Shown here: positions 57,043-64,000 of the stretch, in pieces | Layout of the letters: the number at the start of each line of letters is the position of its first letter | Position numbering within the stretch: the stretch's first letter is position 1 | From: CAYXGE01 sp964464435 | GTDB lineage: Bacteria; Pseudomonadota; Gammaproteobacteria; Burkholderiales; Methylophilaceae | Assembly (NCBI GenBank): GCA_964464435.1 | Contig: CAYXGE010000002.1 | Span: forward strand, 1-64,000 | DNA: 64,000 nt | Direction of reading: 5' to 3' | The notes under the pieces: generated by a model | Told to the model about the DNA's origin: nothing | The model's database searches: none | Seen by the model: the letters and a program-made list of their open reading frames with translations, nothing else | Made by a program: the position numbers and the translations under genes

Positions 57043-57921
57043 ATGAGCATATTAGTTAATAAAAATACCAAAGTCTTATGCCAAGGCTTTACAGGCAAAC
57101 AGGGCACGTTTCATTCAGAGCAAGCATTAGCCTATGGTACACAAATGGTAGGTGGTGTTACCCCCGGAAAGGGTGGTCAGCAACACCTTAACTTACCAGT
57201 ATTTAACACTATGCGTGAGGCGGTTAAAGAAACGCAGGCAGATGCCTCAGTGATTTACGTACCGCCAGCCTTTGCCGCGGACTCGATTTTGGAGGCAGCT
57301 GACGCTGGTATACGCTTAATAGTATGTATCACAGAGGGTATTCCCGTGTTAGACATGCTCAATGTTAAAGCCGCTTTAAAAGCTAATGGCGCAAGGTTGG
57401 TAGGCCCAAATTGTCCGGGTGTAATTACGCCTGATGAATGCAAAATTGGCATTATGCCAGGCAGTATTCATTTACGCGGCAAGGTCGGGATTGTCTCCCG
57501 TTCTGGTACGCTTACCTATGAAGCTGTGCATCAAACAACAGCACTTGGTCTGGGGCAGTCTACCTGCGTTGGCATTGGCGGTGACCCAATTCGCGGCATG
57601 AATTTTATTGATTGTTTAGCATTGTTCCAAGCCGATGCTGAAACAGAAGCCATTATTATGGTGGGTGAAATTGGTGGTAGTGACGAAGAAGCTGCGGCAG
57701 ACTATATTAAGCATCATGTCACGAAGCCTGTGGCTGGCTATATTGCTGGTCAAACCGCCCCCAAAGGCAAGCGAATGGGGCATGCGGGTGCTATTATTTC
57801 GGGTGGAAGTGGCAAGGCTGAAGATAAAATTGCTGCCCTAGAGAAAGCAGGGGTGGTAGTGGCAGATTCGCCAGCAGGTTTAGGTCAAGCGGTGCTAACC
57901 GCCATGCAAGCAAAAGGATAA
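57043..57921 (+). CDS. sucD: Succinyl-CoA synthetase, alpha subunit
   Basis: Carries the CoA site and the phospho-histidine. I chose the ATG at 57043 ([20 protein letters not shown]), 7 nt after sucC; the frame is open upstream but would overlap sucC. The 292-aa product has [40 protein letters not shown], and the active-site His in [17 protein letters not shown]. Confidence 0.95.
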   Translation: MSILVNKNTKVLCQGFTGKQGTFHSEQALAYGTQMVGGVTPGKGGQQHLNLPVFNTMREAVKETQADASVIYVPPAFAADSILEAADAGIRLIVCITEGIPVLDMLNVKAALKANGARLVGPNCPGVITPDECKIGIMPGSIHLRGKVGIVSRSGTLTYEAVHQTTALGLGQSTCVGIGGDPIRGMNFIDCLALFQADAETEAIIMVGEIGGSDEEAAADYIKHHVTKPVAGYIAGQTAPKGKRMGHAGAIISGGSGKAEDKIAALEKAGVVVADSPAGLGQAVLTAMQAKG

Positions 57922-57925
57922 TGTA

Positions 57926-58879
57926 TTGAACCCTCAACTATGGTTTAAGCGTGGATTGTTAGTATGTTTACTTGGCATGATGTCCATTGCATGGGGCGCA
58001 GAAGATGTCGCTTATCTACTAACAGCAGCTTCAAAAGGGGATGTGCTTACCGTTAAAGCCTTGCTTGCAAGTGGTGTAAATGCCAATACGCAAGATAAAG
58101 ATAATGTCACTGCTTTAATGTACGCTGCACGTAAAAATCAATTTGAAGTTGCGAAATTGTTGCTTGCTAAAGGTGCCCAAGTCAATGCAAAAGACCAAAC
58201 GGGCTGGTCTGCACTGATGTATGCAGCCAAAAAGAACCATACTGATACTGCCAACGTATTGCTAGCAAACGGCGCGGATACTAATTTAAGCGACAATTCA
58301 GGCTGGACTGCGCTTGGTTTGGCCGCTTCTGAAGGGTATAGCAGTTTTGTTGGGTTGCTCGTGGCTCATCATGCCGAAGCAAATAGCCGCAATAAAGAAG
58401 GGCGCACTGTGCTCATGCATGCTGTAAAAAAAGGTGATTTACCAACAGTGACGACTTTGTTAAACCATGGTGTTGATGTTTCAGTAAAAGACAGATTTGG
58501 CCTAACCGCCTTAATGTTGGCTGCTAAAGAGGGCTATGCACCTATTATTGAAGTGCTCATTCAACATCATGCCAATATTGACGATGAAGATAAACATCAA
58601 TGGACAGCGTTAACTTGGGCCGTTAAGAAAGGACAAATTGAGGCGACTAAAGCCCTCATTGCTAAAGGCGCCAATGTAAATCATGAAGATGCAGAAAGCT
58701 CTCCACTGCTTCATATTGCAGTTAGTGAAAAGCAGATTGAAATTGCAAAAATGTTGATTGATGCTGGTGCTAATATCAAAGCAAAAGATCAATATGGCTT
58801 AACAGCCTATGTCTATGCATTAAAATTAGGCGACCCAGCCATGGTGGCAATGATAAAAGAGGCAGGCGGTAGTTATTAA
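57926..58879 (+). CDS. Periplasmic ankyrin-repeat protein, 317 aa, TTG start
   Basis: Eight or so consecutive ankyrin repeats of the form GxTALMYAAKKNxxDxAxxLLANGADxN follow a signal peptide (LWFKRGLLVCLLGMMSIAWG, then AED). The start is TTG at 57926, preceded by AAAGGA at good spacing; the first in-frame ATG lies inside the signal peptide, so TTG is preferred. It begins 4 nt after sucD and its stop overlaps the nadE start by 1 nt. Binding partner unknown. Confidence 0.88.
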   Translation: MNPQLWFKRGLLVCLLGMMSIAWGAEDVAYLLTAASKGDVLTVKALLASGVNANTQDKDNVTALMYAARKNQFEVAKLLLAKGAQVNAKDQTGWSALMYAAKKNHTDTANVLLANGADTNLSDNSGWTALGLAASEGYSSFVGLLVAHHAEANSRNKEGRTVLMHAVKKGDLPTVTTLLNHGVDVSVKDRFGLTALMLAAKEGYAPIIEVLIQHHANIDDEDKHQWTALTWAVKKGQIEATKALIAKGANVNHEDAESSPLLHIAVSEKQIEIAKMLIDAGANIKAKDQYGLTAYVYALKLGDPAMVAMIKEAGGSY

Positions 58880-60498
58880 TGGCGCAAAGCATTCAAATTG
58901 CTATCGCGCAAATTAATCCTACCGTTGGCGATATTAGTGGCAATGCCGCTAAGATTTTAGATTACGCTAACAAAGCCAAACAAGCTGGTGCTAGTTTAAT
59001 GTTAACGCCTGAGCTTGCCTTATGTGGGTACCCACCCGAAGACTTATTATTACGCCTAGATTTTAATCAAGCCTGTCATCAAGCGCTACTTGACCTTGCA
59101 AAAGCCTTACCAGATATTACCGTGATTGTAGGGCATTCAGCATTGCAAAACTCACACTGTTTTAATGCGGCTTCAGTATTAGAGCATGGTCAGGTGAAAT
59201 CTACCTACCATAAACAAGTATTACCTAATTACAGTGTGTTTGATGAGGTGCGCTATTTTTCAGCTGGTACGCAAGCTTTGCTGCTAGAACATCGTGGCAT
59301 GACGTTTGGTATTTTGGTATGTGCAGATGTTTGGGAAGCGAGTCCTGCACATTTGGCGATTCAAGGAGGCGCGCAGGCGCTATTAGTGCTTAATGCCTCA
59401 CCGTTTCATATCAATAAGCAACAGGCGCGCTATGAAGTGGTCAAGGCACGTGTCAATGAAAACCAAGTGCCAGTTATCTATGCCAATATGGTGGGTGGTC
59501 AAGATGAGTTGGTGTTTGACGGCGCTTCATTTGTAATGTCTGCAAAAGGTGATGTTTGTTATCAAATGCCTGCATTTGAAGAGTGCTTAAGCGTCATAGA
59601 GCTTAGCGATGGCAGACCAAAGCAAACGTTGATTGAAGAAACGCAAAGCACAGAAGCTGCGATTTATCATGCACTTTGTTTGGGATTAAAAGACTATGTA
59701 CATAAAAATGGTTTTCCTGGCATTGTATTAGGGCTCTCTGGAGGTGTCGACTCCGCTTTAACACTAGCTATTGCAGTCGATGCATTGGGTAAAGATGCAG
59801 TGACAGCGGTCATGATGCCTTCAGAATTTACCGCTAATATAAGTATTGAAGACGCGCGTGAAATGGCCGCACACTTAGGGGTGCATTATCGTGAATATGC
59901 GATTAAACCTTTGTATGATTTATACCTTGATACATTGGCTGAAACCTTTAGGGATAGACCTTTTGATGCCACAGAAGAAAATTTACAAGCGCGTATTCGG
60001 GGTATGTTATTAATGGCGCTCTCTAATAAATTTGGTTCGATTGTCGTCACTACAGGTAACAAGAGTGAAATGGCCGTTGGTTATTCTACGCTATACGGAG
60101 ATATGGCAGGCGGTTTTGCTTTGCTTAAAGATGTACCAAAAACCATGGTCTACAAACTATGTCACTATCGCAATGGCTTGTTTTCTGTCATTCCAAAACG
60201 TATTATTGAGCGTGCACCTTCAGCAGAGTTGCGCGCAGACCAGAAAGACCAAGACAGTCTGCCTCCGTATGATATTTTAGATGGCATTATGCAAGCCTAT
60301 GTTGAAGATGACATGAGTTTTGATGATATTGTATTACTCGGCTATAAAAAGCAGGATGTCTTGCGTGTGTTGAGCCTGATTGATAGAAACGAATATAAAC
60401 GCCGACAATCACCAATTGGCGTTAGAATTACGCACAGAGGTTTTGGTAAAGATAGGCGATACCCAATCACTACTAAGTATGATTTTTCAAAAAGATAA
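58879..60498 (+). CDS. nadE: Glutamine-dependent NAD+ synthetase
   Basis: Makes NAD from deamido-NAD with glutamine as nitrogen source. The 539-aa product joins an N-terminal nitrilase-type glutaminase (E in LTPELALCGYPPEDLLL, K in YHKQVLPNYSVFDE, C in GILVCADVWE) to a C-terminal ATP-pyrophosphatase domain (GLSGGVDSALTLAIAVDALG; VVTTGNKSEMAVGYSTLYGD). The start overlaps the previous stop (TAATG). Confidence 0.97.
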   Translation: MAQSIQIAIAQINPTVGDISGNAAKILDYANKAKQAGASLMLTPELALCGYPPEDLLLRLDFNQACHQALLDLAKALPDITVIVGHSALQNSHCFNAASVLEHGQVKSTYHKQVLPNYSVFDEVRYFSAGTQALLLEHRGMTFGILVCADVWEASPAHLAIQGGAQALLVLNASPFHINKQQARYEVVKARVNENQVPVIYANMVGGQDELVFDGASFVMSAKGDVCYQMPAFEECLSVIELSDGRPKQTLIEETQSTEAAIYHALCLGLKDYVHKNGFPGIVLGLSGGVDSALTLAIAVDALGKDAVTAVMMPSEFTANISIEDAREMAAHLGVHYREYAIKPLYDLYLDTLAETFRDRPFDATEENLQARIRGMLLMALSNKFGSIVVTTGNKSEMAVGYSTLYGDMAGGFALLKDVPKTMVYKLCHYRNGLFSVIPKRIIERAPSAELRADQKDQDSLPPYDILDGIMQAYVEDDMSFDDIVLLGYKKQDVLRVLSLIDRNEYKRRQSPIGVRITHRGFGKDRRYPITTKYDFSKR

Positions 60499-60515
60499 AC
60501 GAGATATAAGACTAG

Positions 60516-60863
<348 letters not shown>

Positions 60864-60910
60864 TTTTCAGAAGGCGCAATTTATTTCGCTTTTAGGTCTA
60901 CACATTTATC

Positions 60911-61300
60911 ATGATTCAGATTACACAGTTTTTGCATATAGGCTTAATTATTAGTGATTTGGCACGCGCTAAACAGTTTTATGAAGGTGTGTTGGGGCTA
61001 ACACCAAGTAATAAGCGCCCCGCTTTAAGCTTTGAAGGGGTTTGGTACAATATTGGTATTAATCAAATTCATTTAATGTGTGTGCCTGACCCTTATCAAG
61101 ATGCCATTAAGCCTCCACATGGCGGTCGAGATATTCATTTAGCGTTAGCTGTGGATGATGTTGAGCCCGTGATTCAAGCCCTAGAAAAAGCGGGTGTGGC
61201 CTATACTAAAAGCATGTCAGGCAGAGCGGCTGTATTTTGCCGTGACCCAGATGGTAATGCCATTGAGTTTTCTGCCATTAAACTAGAAGAATTGTTGTAA
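60911..61300 (+). CDS. VOC/glyoxalase-family protein
   Basis: A 129-aa protein with the vicinal-oxygen-chelate fold: LHIGLIISDLARAKQFYEGV, IHLALAVDDVEPVIQALEKA and the metal Glu in DPDGNAIEFSAIKLEE. Likely ligands are H, H and E. It could be a glyoxalase, a bleomycin-resistance-like protein or another lyase; the substrate is not readable. Confidence 0.88.
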   Translation: MIQITQFLHIGLIISDLARAKQFYEGVLGLTPSNKRPALSFEGVWYNIGINQIHLMCVPDPYQDAIKPPHGGRDIHLALAVDDVEPVIQALEKAGVAYTKSMSGRAAVFCRDPDGNAIEFSAIKLEELL

Positions 61301-61304
61301 TGAG

Positions 61305-63095
61305 TTAGTAGCCCAACCAACGGGCGCCTTGGTAAAACACAAAACTCACTAGCCAAGCCAATATTAGGGACCAAGCAATGGCAATACCCGTATATGTATA
61401 ACTTTTAGATTCATTACGCATGGTAGCAATAGTGGATAAACATGGGGTATATATCAGGGTAAATAACATAAAGCTGACGCCTTGCACCCAGTCTAATTGG
61501 CTGGCAATCATGGTAGTTAATGCATCACCCTGAAGCCCATAAATCACGGCTAGAGAGCCTACCACAATTTCTTTAGCAACAAAGCCAAAAATCAAGGTTA
61601 TCGCCAATTTTCCATCAATACCAATTGGGCTGAGCACAGGTTCAAAAAAGGCGCCAATCTGGCCTGCATAGGTTTCGGCGCTGGCGGTTGCTAAGCCAGC
61701 TGGGTAATTACTTAAAGCCCATACTAATACCACGCCAGCCACAATAAACTTGCTCGCGCGCGTTAAAAAATGGCGCACCTCATGCCAGCCTCTTAACAAG
61801 ATTTGTCGAATTGTTGGAAAACGGTAAGGAGGCAACTCTAAAATAAAAGGTTCTTGATTTTTATAATGTTTTTTAAAAATAAGTGCTGTGATTAAAATGG
61901 TTATGAAGCTCATGAGATACATGGCAAAAAGCACAAAGGGTGCTTGGTTGGCTGAGAATAAAATGGCGGTCATAAAGACAAAGACTTGAAGTCTTGCAGA
62001 ACATAAAGATAAGGGAATGACTAACATGGTCAGTAGGCGCATGGCTCTTGAGCGCATGACACGCGTTCCCATTAGGGCTGGAACATTGCAACCAAAGCCC
62101 ATAAGCACCATTACAAAGCCTCGCCCATCCATGCCCATTTTAGCCATGAGTGCGTCCATTAAAAATGCAGCACGTGACATATAGCCACTGTCTTCCACAA
62201 TGGACATAATTAAAAAGAATAGCACGACGATAGGCACAAACGCTGCTACTGTGCCAACGCCATCATATATGCCATTCACGATTAATGCACTTAACCATTT
62301 GGGCAAACTACTTACCGCTGGTTCTAGCGCGTGCAGTTTAAATAAATCTAAAATCCAAGCAACAAAATCTTGTAATGGTGTGCCCAAAGTGAATATGAGC
62401 TGAAAAATAGCAAATAAGGTTGCAAAAAATATGGGCAAACCAAGCCATGGGTGCAATAAAATACGATCGATAGAGGTTGTGAGTTGGTCATTCATCTTTA
62501 GTGGCATTTGCACGCTTGATTTCACTATGGATTCCATCTCATGCTCAATGGCAATATCAGCTTCAAGTTGTTGACTAATTTTTGCAGGACTCACCAATTC
62601 CCCAGTTTGATGGATTAAATTACCAGCTAAATTAATCGCTTGTTGGCAATTGTCACCATACTTTGCACTAATTGGAAACACAGGTATGCCAAGTTGTTGG
62701 CTCATTTTATCGACATCAATACTAATGCCCGCGCGCTTAGCTTCATCAATCATGTTCAGGCAAAGTAGCATGGGTAGCCCTAGTGCTTTGATTTGTAGAG
62801 CGAGTGAGAGTTGGCGGTCAATTTGTGAAGCATTTAAAACAATTAATAATAAATCGACAGGATGCTCGCTTAGAAAGTGTCGTACGACATGTTCATCATC
62901 TGAAAACCCATGTAAATCATATAAGCCTGGTAAATCGACCAACTCGACAATATGCCCACCCGCCAAAATTTTAGCGGTCATTAAATCAACAGTGATACCT
63001 GGCCAGTTGCCAACCCTTGCAGATGCGCCACTTAAACGATTAAACAGGGTGGATTTGCCCGTGTTGGGCATGCCAATGAGGGCAATACGTTTCAT
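61305..63095 (-). CDS. feoB: Ferrous iron transporter FeoB
   Basis: GTP-gated Fe(II) importer of the inner membrane. The 596-aa product has the G domain (GMPNTGKSTLFNRLSG, residues 8-23; VDLPGLYDLHG; LCLNMIDEA) and a membrane part with two gate repeats (GYMSRAAFLMDALMAKMGMD; GFGCNVPALMGTRVM). It is shorter than E. coli FeoB (773 aa), mainly after the G domain and at the C-terminus. It overlaps feoA by 4 bp. Confidence 0.96.
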   Translation of the reverse strand: MKRIALIGMPNTGKSTLFNRLSGASARVGNWPGITVDLMTAKILAGGHIVELVDLPGLYDLHGFSDDEHVVRHFLSEHPVDLLLIVLNASQIDRQLSLALQIKALGLPMLLCLNMIDEAKRAGISIDVDKMSQQLGIPVFPISAKYGDNCQQAINLAGNLIHQTGELVSPAKISQQLEADIAIEHEMESIVKSSVQMPLKMNDQLTTSIDRILLHPWLGLPIFFATLFAIFQLIFTLGTPLQDFVAWILDLFKLHALEPAVSSLPKWLSALIVNGIYDGVGTVAAFVPIVVLFFLIMSIVEDSGYMSRAAFLMDALMAKMGMDGRGFVMVLMGFGCNVPALMGTRVMRSRAMRLLTMLVIPLSLCSARLQVFVFMTAILFSANQAPFVLFAMYLMSFITILITALIFKKHYKNQEPFILELPPYRFPTIRQILLRGWHEVRHFLTRASKFIVAGVVLVWALSNYPAGLATASAETYAGQIGAFFEPVLSPIGIDGKLAITLIFGFVAKEIVVGSLAVIYGLQGDALTTMIASQLDWVQGVSFMLFTLIYTPCLSTIATMRNESKSYTYTGIAIAWSLILAWLVSFVFYQGARWLGY

Positions 63096-63319
63096 TGCTG
63101 TTTCAATTCTATATGTTGCGCTTCTTGCATGCGAAGAATAATGTCTGTGCTACCAATTCGCACTTGTAGAGGTCCGTTGAGTGGTGCAGTTCTAATCAAT
63201 TGAATAAGCTTTCCAGTTCTGAATCCCATTGCATTTAGCCTTAAAGCTAAAGTGGGCTCGGCATGAACCTGCTGAATAATGCCACTTTGACCGACTTGTA
63301 ACTGACTTAACTTTAGCAT
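63092..63319 (-). CDS. feoA: Ferrous iron transport protein FeoA
   Basis: Small SH3-like cytoplasmic partner of FeoB. The 75-aa product has LSQLQVGQSGIIQQVH, LRLNAMGFRTGKLIQLIRTA and a final IILRMQEAQHIEL. First gene of a feoAB operon under a Fur-like box. Confidence 0.93.
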   Translation of the reverse strand: MLKLSQLQVGQSGIIQQVHAEPTLALRLNAMGFRTGKLIQLIRTAPLNGPLQVRIGSTDIILRMQEAQHIELKQQ

Positions 63320-63338
63320 GCTATAGATTTAATTAAAT

Positions 63339-63357
63339 GATAATCGTTCTTATTATC
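63339..63357 (-). promoter_or_regulatory. Fur-like box upstream of feoAB
   Basis: GATAATCGTTCTTATTATC matches 14 of 19 bases of the Fur consensus, 20 nt before the feoA start. Its left flank is shared with the box at 35140 (TAATTAAATGATAAT, 63330-63344 and 35131-35145). Confidence 0.75.
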
Positions 63358-63390
63358 TCATAAATCAAAAACGATGCGATGTAAGGGGTG

Positions 63391-63414
63391 AAAAAAAACC
63401 CAGCAAGCTGGGTT
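63391..63414 (-). terminator. Terminator after the PpiC-type gene
   Basis: Perfect 8-bp stem AACCCAGC/GCTGGGTT (63397-63404 and 63407-63414) with a 2-nt loop; on the minus strand it is followed by a run of seven or eight T. Confidence 0.85.
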
Positions 63415-63427
63415 TCTTCAATAATTG

Positions 63428-64000
63428 TTACTTGTTATTAACTGTGATTTTAGCTTTAGCTTTTAAATCAGCTAAATACTTTTCTAACTGACGTTGTTGT
63501 AATTGTTTTTGCAAGCCTTCTTTCACTTTGTCATAGGCTGGGGCTTGGGTCGCACGCGTATCTTCAAGTTTAATGACATGCCAACCGAATTGTGTTTGTA
63601 CTGGCGTTTGTGTAACGCTACCTTTTTTTAGTGCTACTACGGCATCACTAAATGGTTTAACCATGCCAGCAGGTGAAAACCAACTTAAATCACCACCTTT
63701 ATCTTTTGAGCCTGGATCTTTAGATTTTTCTTTTGCAATTTTTGCAAAATCACCACCTTTACCAAGCTGAGCAATAATGTCTTTTGCTTCGGCTTCTGTA
63801 GCGACCAAAATATGACGCGCATTGTATTCTTTGTCACCTAGAGCTTGCTTGTATTTGTCATAAGCGGCTTTAGTGTCAGCTTCACTTACTGGGTTTTTCT
63901 TGAGGTAGTCTTGTAAGAAAGTATTGACTAATAATTCACGTCTACCTAATTCTTCACGTGCTTTATAGTCAGCAGTCTTATCTAAACCAACGCGTTGAGC
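63428..64000 (-). CDS. PpiC/parvulin-type peptidyl-prolyl isomerase (5' end beyond window)
   Basis: The visible 190 C-terminal residues run in an open frame to the right edge, with no start in view. They contain an N-terminal helical region (RRELLVNTFLQDYLKKNPVS) and a parvulin domain: ARHILVATEAEAKDIIAQLG, KDKGGDLSWFSPAGMVKPFS and TQFGWHVIKLEDTRA. This is the layout of periplasmic PpiC/PrsA/SurA-like foldases. The signal peptide, if any, is off the window. Confidence 0.9.
   Translation of the reverse strand, partial: AQRVGLDKTADYKAREELGRRELLVNTFLQDYLKKNPVSEADTKAAYDKYKQALGDKEYNARHILVATEAEAKDIIAQLGKGGDFAKIAKEKSKDPGSKDKGGDLSWFSPAGMVKPFSDAVVALKKGSVTQTPVQTQFGWHVIKLEDTRATQAPAYDKVKEGLQKQLQQRQLEKYLADLKAKAKITVNNK

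Noticed and set aside
55875..57921. Malate thiokinase (mtkAB) instead of sucCD
   Set aside because: The sequences read like standard SucC/SucD, and no serine-cycle genes such as mcl, ppc or sga are nearby.

Overview
The window is chromosomal DNA from a Gram-negative betaproteobacterium. The order lepA-lepB-DUF4845-rnc-era-recO-pdxJ-acpS, an obligate-aerobe style gene content and the protein sequences suggest a methylotroph-like member of the Nitrosomonadales (Methylophilaceae/Methylotenera-like); that placement is inference, since no rRNA gene or methylotrophy marker lies in the window. The DNA looks moderately AT-rich. Three runs of exactly 100 N are scaffold gaps. One of them (25954-26053) has the same 55 bp on both sides, so it is almost certainly an overlap between contigs and not missing sequence. 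I see no tRNA, rRNA, CRISPR array or insertion sequence.

1-22,891: a flagellar cluster, nearly all on the minus strand. fliE stands alone on the plus strand; divergently, fliF-G-H-I-J-K build the MS ring, rotor, export ATPase and hook-length ruler, and fliL-M-N-O-P (fliP running off the left edge) add the stator/switch/export parts. Between fliK and fliL, which are usually neighbours, sits about 12.8 kb of accessory genes. A tight seven-gene operon runs from 15,808 to about 4,392: a TPR-OGT glycosyltransferase fused to a DegT aminotransferase, a NeuD-like acyltransferase, an acyl-activating AMP ligase, a Gfo/Idh sugar dehydrogenase, an acyl carrier protein, a glycosyltransferase fused to a radical SAM enzyme, and a SAM methyltransferase. 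A GGDEF protein follows. This set reads as making an acylated amino sugar and attaching it to protein, most plausibly flagellin. Its leader shares a 16-bp element (15/16 identical) with the fliL leader and carries a very strong hairpin that buries the start codon.

22,998-32,756: a plus-strand housekeeping run (lepA, lepB, DUF4845, rnc, era, recO, pdxJ, acpS, tcdA) that leads without a break into a DNA-repair trio: a 54-aa DUF2256 zinc-finger-like protein, AlkB and an iron-sulfur bacterial photolyase. Then come a small unknown gene, htpG with a clear heat-shock promoter, a Fur-box-controlled 66-aa unknown gene, and an arsRC-acr3 arsenic operon with its operator.

37,593-49,851: glgP, a DUF4197 protein, purL, and a periplasmic cluster of an ankyrin protein, flavocytochrome c sulfide dehydrogenase (fccA, fccB), two beta-propeller proteins and an unknown secreted protein. 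49,895-64,000: a DUF1439 lipoprotein, a DUF455 ferritin-like protein, a periplasmic cyclophilin, a MASE1-GGDEF-EAL signalling protein, serB, a DUF4124 protein, sucCD, a periplasmic ankyrin protein with a TTG start, nadE, glnB, a VOC protein, feoAB under a Fur box, and a partial PpiC-type isomerase at the right edge.
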